A stretch of 64,000 nt of DNA. Source: Musa acuminata AAA Group. Lineage: Eukaryota > Streptophyta > Magnoliopsida > Zingiberales > Musaceae. The notes under the pieces are model-generated. The model saw only the letters and a program-made list of their open reading frames with translations. It searched no databases and was not told the origin of the DNA. This document shows, piece after piece, positions 11,385 to 22,656 of this stretch. Within the stretch, counting starts at the first letter, position 1; each line of letters opens with the position of its first letter. The stretch is from positions 44,324,501 to 44,388,500 of the forward strand of contig NC_088335.1 of NCBI RefSeq assembly GCF_036884655.1. Direction: 5' to 3'. The position numbers and the translations under genes are program-made.

Positions 11385-11770
11385 AATGATGCTAGTATTA
11401 TAATTTAAGATTAAATAGCAACTGACTTATTAAAGATGTAAGGAACAAACAATCAATTAAACGCATCACATGAATTAAAACCACAAACAAGAAATTTCTT
11501 GCACTTAAATCCAGTAAATTGTGTTGAAGAAATCAAGATATCACATGAGACATGAAGGCACAGGATCTCATCCCTATCTACACAAGCATGCAGTTAACAT
11601 GTACAACTTTTAAGTATAAACAGCTACGTATTAGATATAAATCTGTGTATCTTCATGAATAACTAAATTAATTGATATTTATTTATTTATTATAAATATA
11701 TCTCAAAAATAATATATTCTATAATTAAATTAACAATTCTTATCTGTTTGGATAAGAGTATCTTGATAAA
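11385..11770 (-). repeat. Right arm of foldback element 2
   Basis: Reverse complement of about 9625-10060, but with only one copy of the AAATCCAGTAAATTGTGTT segment (about 11507-11525) where the left arm has an inverted pair. The left arm's hairpin is therefore either an insertion there or was lost here. Confidence 0.7.
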
Positions 11771-12455
11771 CTTATATTCAAAATGTAAACGTGTAAGACA
11801 AAACATTATAACACTTATTGTAATACCGAGAAAATGTACTAAAATTTAGCCTTTTACCCAATAATCTCAGTTTAAATCATTTAACGAGATTTTCTTTTGA
11901 TAACATCTTTAATTAATTATTTTTATAAAAAATCATATTTAGCTTAAGAAAATGATCATAATCTCTTAAAATCGTGGTTTAGTTGTATTACTGTTGAATT
12001 CTTAGAATCTAAATCTCAAAAACTGATTGCCTCATCTAATAGTCTAATCCTAGGATCCTTTATTCCAAATGTCATTAAAGTCATTGTTTTGATACCATTA
12101 AATTATCACATCCTTTATTTATAAAAATAATAAATCATCATTTTATTATTCATAATTTATATAATATATTTTTTTTTTCATTCTTAAATTCAAATATCTA
12201 TCTTTATAATAGTAAATATTTTATTTATTAGAAAAAATAACTATAACTTCTTGGTAGGATTATAAGTGACGAAAAAGTCTTTTACCCGAGCCTCGGATCT
12301 ATTACAAAGTAGTACATTATTTTAAAAATAAATATAAGATAAAAACATATTAGCAACCACATTAATAAAAATCTTTAAAAAATTATAAAAATAATCTTTA
12401 ATATTTATGAAACATATATAAATATCACTAATTTAATACGAAATGATAATTTATT
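11771..12455. other. AT-rich spacer left of copia A
   Basis: No gene seen. The final bases TTATT precede the left LTR of copia A. Confidence 0.5.
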
Positions 12456-12627
12456 TGTTAGAAAATAAATAGATAAACAAGTTGTAGAAGAAGTTGATTG
12501 TTATTAACATATCCCCTTCTTTTTATACAGATTAGAAGGGAGAATTTTACTCAACAGGTTAGAGGATTTCCCTCAACAGAGTAGAGAGATTTCCTCAAAC
12601 AGTTAGGGAAATCTCATCTACTTATCA
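12456..12627 (-). repeat. 3' LTR of copia A
   Basis: 172 bp, near-identical in layout to the LTRs of copia B at 53633-53805 and 58708-58867. Confidence 0.9.
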
Positions 12628-14522
12628 TGCCCCTGCAAGATGGTGCTCCTATCGAGGAGGCCAATCTTGGACTAATGTAATGCAAAAAGTTTACGAGCTA
12701 GAGGCTTCGTAAATGAGTCGGCCAATTGATCAGCCGTATGAACATGAGAAACACGAAGTTGACGACAGACAACTTGATCGCGTACAAAGTGGAAGTCGAT
12801 AGCAATATGTTTCATGCAGGAGTGGAATACCGGATTAGCGCACAGATAGGTAGCTCCAATATTATCATAATATATTGTAGGGGTGGAATCGATGTTGAGT
12901 TCCTAGAGTAGATTCGTGATCCAATTGAGTTCTGCAGTGGTAGCGGCAATGACACGATATTCAGCTTCAATTGTAGACCGGGCGATTGTCTTTTACTTCT
13001 TAGAACTCCAACTGATTGGATGAGCACCAAGGAAGATAATATACCCCGATGTGGATGTTCTATTATCAAGGTTACCTGCCCAATCAACATCGGCAAAGGC
13101 ATAAAGACGAAGTGGAGAGTGTTTACGAAAAAAGAGTCCATGATTTAGGATCCCTTTAAGATATCGTAGAAGTCTCTTGACCGCAGACCAGTGTAGAGTA
13201 GATGGTTGCTGCATAAACTGTGATAATTTGTTGACAGCAAATGAGATGTATGGACGCGTGAGAGCTAATTATTGTAACGAGCCAACAACTTGGCGGTATT
13301 GAGTGGGTTCCGTAGCAGGACTTCCATCCGATAATTTGAGAGAACCACTGGTAGAGATGGGGGTTGTAACTGCATTTGCATCCTGCATGTTTGTCTTTAA
13401 TAACAAATCTTGAATGTACTTGCGTTGTGAAAAAAGGAGACCAGGAGATGTGAAGGTAGCTTCGACGCCCAGAAAGTAGCTCAAGGGTCCGAGATCCTTA
13501 AGCGAGAATCGAGTTGCCAGCTGTTTGATGAACGCTTGGATGCTGATGGGATTGTTGCCTGTGACAATAATATCATCCACATATACCAGAATATACATTG
13601 TATTTCTATGATGATGTCGCAGAAACAATGAAGTGTCAGATTTGGAGTTAAGAAAGCCAACAGAAGTAAAAAATGAGCTAAGTTCAGTGTACCAAGCTCT
13701 CGAAGCCTGATGAAGTCCATAAATGGCTTTCTAAAGTTTGCAAACATGCTGTGGATACTGAGGATGAGTAAAACCGGGGGGTTGTTGCATAAAAACATCT
13801 TCGGATAGAGATCCTTGTAGAAAGGCATTATTAACATCCAATTATCGTAATTGCCAACCTTTAGTGGTAGCCAGACTCAAGATAAGCCGGATTATAATGG
13901 GTTTAACAACAAGACTAAACGTCTCAGTGAAATCAACTCCAGGTCGTTGATGAAACCCTTTGGCGACCAGGCGTGTCTTATATCGGGCAACAGAGCCATC
14001 TGGGTTCCGCTTAATTCTAAAGACCCACTTACACCCGATGATGTTTTGTGAAGGATGGAAAGGAATGAGATCCCACGTTGAATTATGGATGAGGGCATTA
14101 TATTCCTCACTCATGGCAGTACGCCAATGCGGAGATTTTTGGGCTTGAGTGAAGGTGGTGGGTTCAACGTTGGGGGATGAGGAATTCATGATAGCTTATA
14201 GGTTAAGTACCTAACGAGGTTTAAAACTACCATGCTTAGAGCGAGTGGTCATAGGATGATTGGAGACGACAGGATTGGGAGGTGATGTTGGGTGAGGATC
14301 TGTGGCACAAGCTGGGTCAAGTGGAGACACGTCCGGGGCACTTGGGTGAGAATGAGGTAAAGAGGATGGTTGTGTTTCGGAACATATTGCCCCATCAATT
14401 GGGGAAGAGTGGAGTGGAGTAGGAACAGAGGAAACGGGCAAGTGTTGAACTGGAGTGATATAGTACGGATCAGGAGGGGAGGAAGTAGACGAAGTCATGG
14501 GAGGCTCGTCCGATTGGTCCAA
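12628..14522 (-). pseudogene. Copia A RT and RNase H remnant
   Basis: Read on the minus strand, frames at 14522-14211, 14189-13842, 13837-13481, 13628-13269 and 13214-12993 carry pieces of one polyprotein. These are a Ser/Pro-rich linker ending near SNHPMTTRSKHG, then the RT entry with CKWVFRIKRNPDGSVARYK, VAKGFHQRPGVDFTETFS and the catalytic YVDDI (about 13570), and finally RNase H with FADVDWAGNLDNRTSTSGY. It is broken by a TAA just before LDVNNAFLQ (about 13842) and by later frameshifts. The same TAA is in copia B. Confidence 0.85.
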
Positions 14523-14576
14523 AGGTATACTCCAGTGAGATAGTGAAGTGGTCCGTATGGCAGGATATGGAAGGGT

Positions 14577-15791
14577 TTAGAAAAGAAAGTTAGATTCAAC
14601 AAAGACAACATGACGTGATATAAAGATTTTGTGAGTGTAGAGATTATAGCAGCGGAAAGCATTATGTTCAAGTGAGTAACCAATAAAGACGTAAGGAGTA
14701 GATTGAGATATTAACTTATGAGAGGCATAGGGACGTAACCAAGGATAACATAAACAACCGAACACTCGGAGTTTACGAAGGTTAGGGGGTTTGTGAAATA
14801 GTGTGTCAAAGGGGGACTGGTATTGTAGAACTGGTGTAGGCATTCGATTAATTAGATAGACAGCAGTTTGAAAGGCTGCTGTCCAAAAAGTTGAAGGCAT
14901 GAAAGCCTGATGTAGAAGTGTGAGTCCAGTTTCTACTATATGCCGATGTTTGCGTTTGGCAGAACCAACTAGTTGAGGAGTATACGAGGGAGACTTGAGG
15001 TGTTGAATGCCACAAGCTGAGAGATGGGATGCCAGGGCTTGATATTCACCGCCACCATCAGAGTAGACCATTTTAATGGTAGACTGAAAATAGTTTTCGA
15101 CCAACTTCTGGAAAGTGGAAAAAATGTGAGAAACATCAGATTTATGGAAAAGAGGATATATCCATGTGTATTTAGAGAAGTAATCTACAAAAATAACATA
15201 AAATCGGAACTTATCAAAAGATAAGATTGGAGCATGACCCCAAACATCAGTATATATAATTTCAAAAGGTTTAGAGGAGGAAATGGAAGATGAGCCAAAA
15301 GGCTGCCGATGACTCTTATTACTAAGACAAGCATCACAATGTATCATAGAATTAGTGGACTTAAAAAGAGGAAGAGAGTGATGAGATAATAATTTCTGCT
15401 GAATAAAGGACGAGGGATGACCAAGCCAACGATGCCACACATCAACTGGAGCCGCAACAGAAGAATGAACAGTGGGCTGGGTTATTCGAGAGGCTGACGA
15501 CCATTCGTAAATGTTGTCTTTATTTGAGCCTTGGACCAATGATGCCCCCATGCTCAAGTCCTTAACAAGAAATGAATCAGGAAAGAATTCAATGGAAGTA
15601 TTGTTATATTTGCAAAATTGAGAAACAGAAATGAGATTGCGTTTAATATGAGGGGCGCATAAAACATCATCGAGGGTAAATGTATTAGAGTCAGAATTAA
15701 GCGTTGTGGAACCAGTATGAGTTATAGGAAGTCCTTTACCATCACCGATGATGATATCTTCATCGTCGCCATAGGGATTGTGAAGAGACAA
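14577..15791 (-). pseudogene. Copia A protease end, GAG-pre-integrase and integrase
   Basis: A 404-codon minus-strand frame. It contains the tail of the protease, then a GAG-pre-integrase/HHCC zinc region (WHRWLGHPSSF followed by CDACLSNKSH), and the integrase core with YTDVWG, VYSDGGGEYQ and the downstream conserved region up to a chromatin-like C-terminal part (LRVFGCLCYPW). It is separated from gag by one stop at about 15792, where copia B reads through. Confidence 0.85.
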
Positions 15792-15794
15792 ATT

Positions 15795-16390
15795 CTAAAG
15801 ATCAGCGGTGATGTGATGAGAGGCACCAGAGTCGACAATCCAGTTGGACTGGCTAGGCGTCAGAGTAGTTAGGAGATTTGCCTGAGGCCAGTGTGACGGA
15901 GCAGGGAGGCGGGGACGAGACCGGCAAACTTTAGCGGAGTGGCCGACTTTGTCACACAGTTGACAAACGACTCGTCTTTGATGGCTTGGTAGGGCAGGAC
16001 GCCAAGACGGATGATGGCTGGAGTTGCCACTTTGCGAGAAGTGATGACTAGGAGGATAGGAGGGGTGTTGCATGGAACTCACAGAATCAAGAGGTGCATT
16101 AGCCAAACCTTGGGTGATGTTCGGCGAGTACCGAGTGCTCTTCCGTTTAGACTTGTGACTGACTTGAGCTGTGACAGTTGATCCAGGCAGTTTGTCCGCA
16201 CGCTTCAAGTACATCTCGTAGTCAGTCAGCTTATCATATAGATCTTCAAAAGAGACTGGCGAGTCGCGTGCCCAAATTGCAGCAGCCAATTCCTTGTAGT
16301 CGGTGTCGAGACCATTGAGGGTATGAATGACAACCTCTTCGTCACATAGGGAATGACCTATAGCTTGAATAGCTTGGAGGATGAGACGAT
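15795..16390 (-). pseudogene. Copia A gag C-terminal half and protease start
   Basis: Minus-strand frame with the retroviral zinc knuckle CQLCDKVGHSAKVC (CX2CX4HX4C) and then WIVDSGASHH, the aspartic-protease active-site motif. The gypsy element's 5' LTR begins at 16391 and interrupts the gag just upstream in the reading direction. Relative to copia B, about 205 bp of gag are missing at about 16351. Confidence 0.85.
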
Positions 16391-16862
16391 TGTTAGGACT
16401 CTAGCTAGGAGAGTCCTAATTGAGAGGGATATTCTGTTAGGACTCTAGCTAGGAGAGTCCTAATTGAGAGGACATTCTGTTAGGACTCTAGCTAGGAGAG
16501 TCCTAATTGAGAATGTTATTCTGTTAGGACTATAGCTAGGAGAGTCCTAATTGAGAGGGACATTAATGTAAGAGGTTTTTTCTTAGAGAAGAATTAGGAG
16601 TTGTAAGGGAATAGGAGTCTTGAGTAGGAGTCCTATTAGGAGTTAGTTAGAAGTAAGAGTTTTAAGTAGGAGTCCTATTATGAGTTAGGGTTTAGAAGCC
16701 CTATAAATAGTCATGTATTCCTCCTCTTTTGATAAGCAATAGATGAATCTTTTCTGCAGCCTTTGAGCAGCAACTTGGAGGGAGGAACCCCTATAGAGTT
16801 CCAAGGAGGCCGATCCCCTAAAGAGATCAACCCCAAGTTTAGAATCTGCAAAGGTTCTAACA
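16391..16862 (+). repeat. 5' LTR of the gypsy element (four terminal repeat units)
   Basis: 472 bp. The first about 175 bp are four tandem units starting at 16391, 16435, 16478 and 16522 (43-44 bp each). Every unit starts with the LTR terminus TGTTAGGACT (unit 4 varies slightly inside) and contains an 8-bp perfect inverted repeat, AGGACTCT and AGAGTCCT, 7 bases apart. A TATA box CTATAAATAG is at 16701-16710. Confidence 0.95.
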
Positions 16863-16864
16863 CC

Positions 16865-16876
16865 TGGTATCAGAGC
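16865..16876 (+). promoter_or_regulatory. Primer-binding site of the gypsy element
   Basis: TGGTATCAGAGC, complementary to the 3' end of plant initiator Met tRNA, two bases after the 5' LTR. Confidence 0.9.
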
Positions 16877-17396
16877 AACGTTCTTGGCATCTCGCTGCCC
16901 TTTCACTGCCATCCATCAACCCTCCACAACCACCCAAAGCAATTCCCATAATTGCTTAAAAGATCGTCGCCAAATTCCACCGTCATCTCCACCACCGCAT
17001 ATCATCCTTTGATCTCCCTGTGAATTGCAACAGGTTCTGGTTTCCTACCTTACTGCTGCTGCAATTTAGTTATCCCTATTCGAAAATCAAAAAAAAAAAA
17101 AATTCGTTCCTGTATTGCTGTAAATTTCATCGTAAGTTGCTAAAATTTTTCGACGAGAATTCTGCTATCGCAACTTACACCAATTTTCTTGCTGTTACTG
17201 CCGAAATTTTCTTAATTAAATTGGACATCCTTGGTGTCATATAAACTGAGATATTTCTGTCAATTCCCTCCTCAAATCTCTCAAATTTTTTGTGGAGATT
17301 TCGTCGAGAAACCACTGTTTCTTCGATGTTAATTCTGCTCTTACAAGACAGCACAATTCTGCAGCAAACTTTCACTGATTTCTATCAAACCTATAC

Positions 17397-18374
17397 ATGC
17401 CTTTAACCCGTCAGCAAAAGAGAGATCTTAACATCACAGATTTGGAGTCATATACTATGGCATCTGAGGAGGCAATCAATGCTAAATTTGAAGCCTTTGA
17501 GGCACGAATGGAGGATAAGATTCGGACTCTCCTTACCGAATTCGGTTTGGGCCGACCACCAAGCCCGAAGAAATCACATCAAGGAGAGAGCTCTAATCAA
17601 TCAAATCATGCCCAAAGAGATGACTTCCAAGGGAGGGGAGGTTCTATGACCGACCCCAACTATTCGCGCATGAGAGTGGACTTCCCTAGATGGGAAGGAG
17701 ACCCAATTGGTTGGATCTCGCGCGCGGAGCGATATTTTCGTTACCATAAAACTGCGGATGCATCCATAGTGGAAATTGCAGCTATACATCTTGAAGGGGA
17801 TGCCATACAATGGTTTAACTGGTTTGGACACACTTATGGAGCCCTTTCATGGCGACAATTCAAAGAAGGACTACTGATCCGCTTCGGACCAACTTATTAC
17901 GAGAACATTAACGGACAACTAGCAAAGATCCGACAAACCTCCACCATTCAGGAGTACCAAACCAGGTTTGAAAGATTATCTAATTAAACTTGTGATTGGT
18001 CTGAAAAACAACTATTGGGGACCTTTATTGAGGGCTTAAAGCCGGAGATTCGGGGAGAAGTTAAGGCGCGACAACCATACACGCTTATGACAGCCATCTC
18101 TTTCGCACGACTTCAAGAAGAGCGATTGAACCATGAAGCCCGGAGGACTAGGATCACTCCACGACCTACAATACTAAAGCCCTCAGCCCCTCCTACTATC
18201 AACCGAGTCCTTGCACCGAAAAGGTTAACAAGAGAAGAACTTCTGGAGCGATCTGCGAAGGGGTTATGTTGGCATTGCGACGAGCCGTGGAGCCGCGAGC
18301 ATCGCTGTAAAAAAGGTAGACTTCTTATGATTGAACCAGTAGAAGAAGAGGTCACATCTAGAAGAGAGCCTTGA
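17397..18374 (+). pseudogene. Gypsy gag remnant
   Basis: Two plus-strand frames (17397-17987 and 18015-18374), separated by a TAA at 17985-17987. The first has the retrotransposon gag core (FPRWEGDPIGWISRAERYF, then DAIQWFNWFG, then RQFKEGLLIRFGPTYY). The second ends in a zinc-knuckle-like CWHCDEPWSREHRC. The N-terminus chosen, MPLTRQQKRDLN, is the first ATG after the leader. Interruption by a stop in otherwise intact sequence indicates recent decay. Confidence 0.85.
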
Positions 18375-18459
18375 ACATGAAGAAGAAGATATGGAAGAAG
18401 AGTCATAGCCGACCGACATTACGGTACACGCACTAGCCGGCTACTCAAACCCGCAAACG

Positions 18460-18909
18460 ATGAAAGTTGGAGGCCTTCTCAAACAACAGTCGATCACTGT
18501 TCTCATCGACACGGGTAGCACTAATAACTTCCTGAATAGTAAGGTTGCTGCTCGGATGGCACTGCATATTGAAGGTTGCAGCAAGTTCGATGTAAAGGTT
18601 GCCGACGGCAGAATCCTAAAGTGCGACCAAAGATGCCCGCAGGTGAAACTATTACTACAAGACCAAGAAATTATCACCGATTTCTTCCTCCTACCAATCG
18701 ATGACTATGAGGTAGTGCTTGGTATAGAATGGCTGACTACACTAGGTGATGTCTCTTGGAACTTTTCTAAATTAATTATGAAATTCTACTGTAAGGGCAA
18801 ACAGATCATCCTATGCGGGAAGCGCGGAAGCAACGTTACCACTGTTTCGACTCAACGAATGGAGAAAGTTTTACACAAGGTAAATAGTGGCTTTTTGATG
18901 CACCTTTAG
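18460..18909 (+). pseudogene. Gypsy aspartic protease
   Basis: A 149-codon frame with [12 protein letters not shown] (catalytic DTG) and the partner region [18 protein letters not shown]. The preceding gag frame ends at 18374, and the frame ends at a TAG at 18907-18909. Confidence 0.85.
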
Positions 18910-18960
18910 CAGCAACTAGAGGGGAAGAAAATAGAAATTGAAGATCAAAATCTTGCCCAA

Positions 18961-19713
18961 TTGCTTACTGAATTTGCCGACATATTTGCTGAACCGCGCG
19001 GTCTTCCTCCTTCTCGGCAACATGACCATCGAATTCCAATCCTTCCGGGCAAGCCACCAGCGAACACTCGACCGTACCGATATCCTCACCTCCAGAAAGA
19101 TGAAATTGAAAAGATCGTAAAGGAGATGCTTGAAACAGGGGTGATTCGGCCAAGTTGCAGCCCCTATTCCTCACCGGTGCTACTTGTATGCAAGAATGAT
19201 GGAACTTGGCGGATGTGCATCGACTACCGAGCTTTAAATGGCATCACCGTCAAGGACAAGTACCCAATACCAGTGGTGGATGAACTTCTTGATGAATTGA
19301 AAGGAGCTCGAGTCTTCACGAAGTTGGACCTCCGATCCGGTTACCACCAAATTCGGGTATGTGACGATGACATTCCAAAAACTGCATTTCGCACACATGA
19401 TGGCCATTATGAATTCTTGGTAATGCCTTTTGGACTCACTAATGCTCCTTCAACCTTTTAAAGTCTCATGAACGATATTTTTCGGAGCTTTCTTCGTAAA
19501 TTTGTGCTGGTATTTTTCGATGATATTCTCATTTACAGCCCTTCTCTTGAGACTCACTTTCAGCATTTACGGATTGTTTTGATGATCCTTCGGGAGAATA
19601 CTCTTTTTGTTAAGCAACCAAAGTGCAGCTTTCTCCAGCAAAAAGTAGAGTACCTTGGGCATATAATATCAGAAGGAGTGGTGGTAGACCTAACAAAAAT
19701 TGAGGCAATGTAA
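18961..19713 (+). pseudogene. Gypsy reverse transcriptase
   Basis: Reads 18961-19461 and then 19468-19713 in the same frame family. It shows [48 protein letters not shown] and the catalytic FFDDILIYS. TAA at 19459-19461 replaces a codon that is normally Gln in this family (PSTFQ). TAA at 19711-19713 is again at an expected Gln. C-to-T changes explain both. Confidence 0.9.
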
Positions 19714-19734
19714 GGCTGGCCGAAACCTACAAAC

Positions 19735-21758
19735 GTGAAATTACTGCGGGGGTTCCTTGGACTAACGGGCTACTACCGAAAATTTGTTAAGGACTATGGG
19801 AAGATCAGTGCACCACTCACTTCTTTACTGAAAAAAGATGCTTTTCCAATGGTCGGACAGTTGCCTTCGACAAACTTAAAGCAGCCACGACAACGACGCC
19901 GGTGCTTGCGCTACCAGATTTCAATAGACCCTTCATCATTGAGGCCGATGCATCTGGAGTTGGAATTGGAGCCGTTCTCATGCAAAATGGTCGACCACTC
20001 GCATACACTAGCAAGGCATTATCTCCCTCCCATCAAAACATGTCAGTATATGATAAGGAGATGCTTGCCATTGTACACGTAGTAACGAGGTGGAGACCCT
20101 ACCTGATCGGTCGGCGATTTCAAATTAAAACTGACCATAAAAGCCTCAAGTACTTTTTGGAGCAAAAGATATCATCCCTTGAGCAGCAAAAATGGGTAAC
20201 CAAACTTCTTGGATTTGATTATGAAATTATTTACAAAAAGGGGAAAGAAAACGTTGTTGCAGATGCACTCTCACGGCTACCTGAACAAGTTAAGGTTTCA
20301 GCCATCTCCCTTCCTACCACCGGTCTCCTCGAGGACATTAGGGAAGAATGGAAGAAGGATCCAGAGATCAACAAGATCATAAAAAAATTGGAGGAGGATC
20401 CAAGTGCAATAGCCCACTACACCTGGGATTCGAGGGATCTACGCTACAAAAGTCACATTGTGCTTATACCTGACTCCCCTTGCATCGCAATCATCTTGCA
20501 TGAAATGCACTCCATACCTTCAGCAGGGCACTCTGGATTCCTAAGAACCTACAAAAGAGTGAAGCAAAATTTTTATTGGAGAGGGATGAAAAAAATTATT
20601 GCTGAATATGTGGCACAATGTGATGTATGTCAACAGCACAAGGGTGAAACTGTGGCAAATCCAGGGAAGCTACAACCACTACCCATACCAGACTCAGTAT
20701 GGACTGACATCTCCATGGACTTCATTGAAGGGCTACTATCTTCCAAAGGTAAAAGCACGATTCTCGTGGTGGTTGATCGACTGACGAAATATGCTCATTT
20801 TTGTGCTGTGAGAAATCCCTACACTGCTGCTAGTATTGCCCAGATTTTCATAGAAAATATTGTTAAACTGCATGGGATGCCAAGGTCCATCGTAAGTGAT
20901 CGTGACAGGATCTTCATTAGTAAATTTTGGACCGAGTTATTTCAGTTACAAGGCACCAAACTCAAGATGAGCACAGCGTATCATCCACAAACTGACGGCC
21001 AAACAAAGGTGGTAAATAGGTGCTTAGAGATGTACCTCCGGTGTTTCGCTAGCGACCGACCAAAAGAGTGGGCGAAATGGCTTCTCTGGGTCGAATGGTG
21101 GTATAATACTACATATCATTCATCTACAAAATGTGCCCCTTATGAAGCATTGTATGGTCGACCAGCACCTGTGATTCCAAAATATGTAATTGGCTCGGCC
21201 AAGGTAGATCAGGTTGACCAAGAATTGATTGATAGGGACAAACTCTTACAACTATTAAAAGATAATCTCTCTACCGCTCAAGCCAGAATGAAGCAGCAAG
21301 CCGACACACGACGAAGTGAAAGAGAATTTTCAGTGGGAGATTGGGTTTATCTTCGCCTACAACCATACAAGCAACTTTCTATCAATACTCGAGCCTCCAT
21401 GAAGCTATCCCCACGTTTTTATGGGCCCTATCAGATCACAGAGCGTATTGGAGCCGTGGCATACAGACTTAAATTACCTGAGGATGCCAAAATTCACCCT
21501 ATCTTCCACGTATCATGCCTAAAGCCCAAGTTGGGAGAACATGAGTCACCCCAGATACAACTGCCCAACACAACTGAGGATGGAGTTATTCAAGCCCAAC
21601 CACAAGCCATCCTCGATCGCAGGATCGTGATGCGTCGTCGACATCCCTCTACTGAAGTACTAGTGCATTGGAATAATCTACCACTTGAAGACGCCACATG
21701 GGAACCATATGAGGAGCTGAAGACCCAGTTCCCTGAGTTCATGGAATCTCAGCCTTGA
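19735..21758 (+). pseudogene. Gypsy RNase H, integrase and chromodomain
   Basis: After the RT thumb ([19 protein letters not shown], from 19735) there is a frameshift, and a 618-codon frame runs 19902-21758. It carries RNase H ([41 protein letters not shown]), an H2C2 zinc finger region (HSGFLRTYKRV to CDVCQQHKG), the integrase core (DISMDFIEGL, VSDRD, HPQTDGQTKVVN), a GPY-like region (PRFYGPYQITERIG) and a terminal chromodomain (EVLVHWNNLPLEDATWEPYE). The final part is intact and ends at TGA 21756-21758. Confidence 0.95.
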
Positions 21759-21787
21759 GGACAAGGTTGATTTGAAGAGGGCGGGTC

Positions 21788-22216
21788 TGTTAGGACTCTA
21801 GCTAGGAGAGTTCTAATTGAGAGGGACATTCTGTTAGGACTCTAGCTAGGAGAGTCCTAATTGAGAAGGTCATTCTATTAGGACTATAGCTAGGAGAGTC
21901 CTAATTGAGATGAACATTCATGTAAGAGGTTTTTTCTTAGAGAAGAATTAGGAGTTGTAAGGGAATAGGAGTCTTGAGTAGGAGTCCTATTAGAAGTTGA
22001 TTAGAAGTAAGAGTTTTAAGTATGAGTCGTATTAGGAGTTAGGGTTTAGAAGCCCTATAAATAGTCATATATTCCTCCTCTTTTGATAAGTAATAGTTGA
22101 ATCTTTTCTGCAGCCTTTGAGCAGCAACTTGGAGGGAGGAACCCCTATAGAGTTCCAAGGAGGCCGATCCCCTAAAGAGATCAACCCCAAGTTTAGAATC
22201 TGCAAGGGTTCTAACA
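21788..22216 (+). repeat. 3' LTR of the gypsy element (three terminal repeat units)
   Basis: 429 bp. It matches the 5' LTR except that only three of the about 44-bp units are present (starts 21788, 21832, 21876), which accounts for the 43-bp length difference. A TATAAATAG box is at about 22056-22064. Confidence 0.95.
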
Positions 22217-22573
22217 ACGATCTTGACGTAGCCAAAGTTTGTGAGCTGGATTGGGTACTGGACTGAGATCGCCGGGGATGTTGAGCATAGCCGAAGGACA
22301 ACTGAAAGAGCCATCAATGTAACCTAACAAGTCGTATCCAAATAAAAGATTAGAAAATTGAGCTCGCTAGGACACATAGTTGCCACCCTTTGATAACTTA
22401 AAGGGGATCAACGTGGCAGCATTGATGGAGATAAGCCCTGTAGAAGAATAAGAAGTGGGAGTCCCTACAGGAACTGAAACATCAGAAGAAGTGAACGAAG
22501 ACTTTTTTTTTTTTTTGGTTTTTTTTTTTTGGAAGAAATGCAACGAACCTTGTGTGATACTCAAGTCACACAA
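22217..22573 (-). pseudogene. Copia A gag N-terminal half
   Basis: Minus-strand gag start, with SSFTSSDVSVPVGTPTS and LISINAATLIPFKLSKGGNY, preceded by a poly-Lys run encoded by a long T tract (about 22504-22530). It is separated from the rest of gag at 15795-16390 by the gypsy element. A premature stop follows the KLSKGGNYVS segment relative to copia B. Confidence 0.8.
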
Positions 22574-22656
22574 GGTGGAGAATGAGGGAGGGGGCTGCTA
22601 ATATAGATTGCTGTAGCATATTGGGCAATCTACAACAGTGCCCAAAGCTGCCGGCA

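Larger units (their letters stand above)
16391..22216 (+). mobile_element. Ty3/gypsy chromovirus-type retrotransposon nested in copia A
   Basis: 5,826-bp element with LTRs 16391-16862 and 21788-22216 (ends TGTTAG and CTAACA), a perfect TSD ACGAT (16386-16390 and 22217-22221), a PBS TGGTATCAGAGC at 16865-16876 two bases after the LTR, and a purine-rich tract (GAAGAGGGCGGG) before the 3' LTR. Gene order gag, protease, RT, RNase H, integrase, then a C-terminal chromodomain marks it as a chromovirus; the exact clade (Reina, Tekay, Galadriel) is not resolved. The host sequence without this insertion is preserved in copia B at about 57650-57670. Confidence 0.95.

Noticed and set aside
16865..16876. 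tRNA-Met-like sequence, also present next to the LTRs at 10557, 23573, 28820, 42457, 47934 and 58696
   Set aside because: Only 12 bases match the tRNA 3' end and each lies at or within a few bases of an LTR, so they are retrotransposon primer-binding sites and not tRNA genes.
18460..20280. Protease, RT and RNase H resembling an integrated plant pararetrovirus
   Set aside because: An integrase, a chromodomain, LTRs with a 5-bp target duplication and the gene order identify a Ty3/gypsy retrotransposon.
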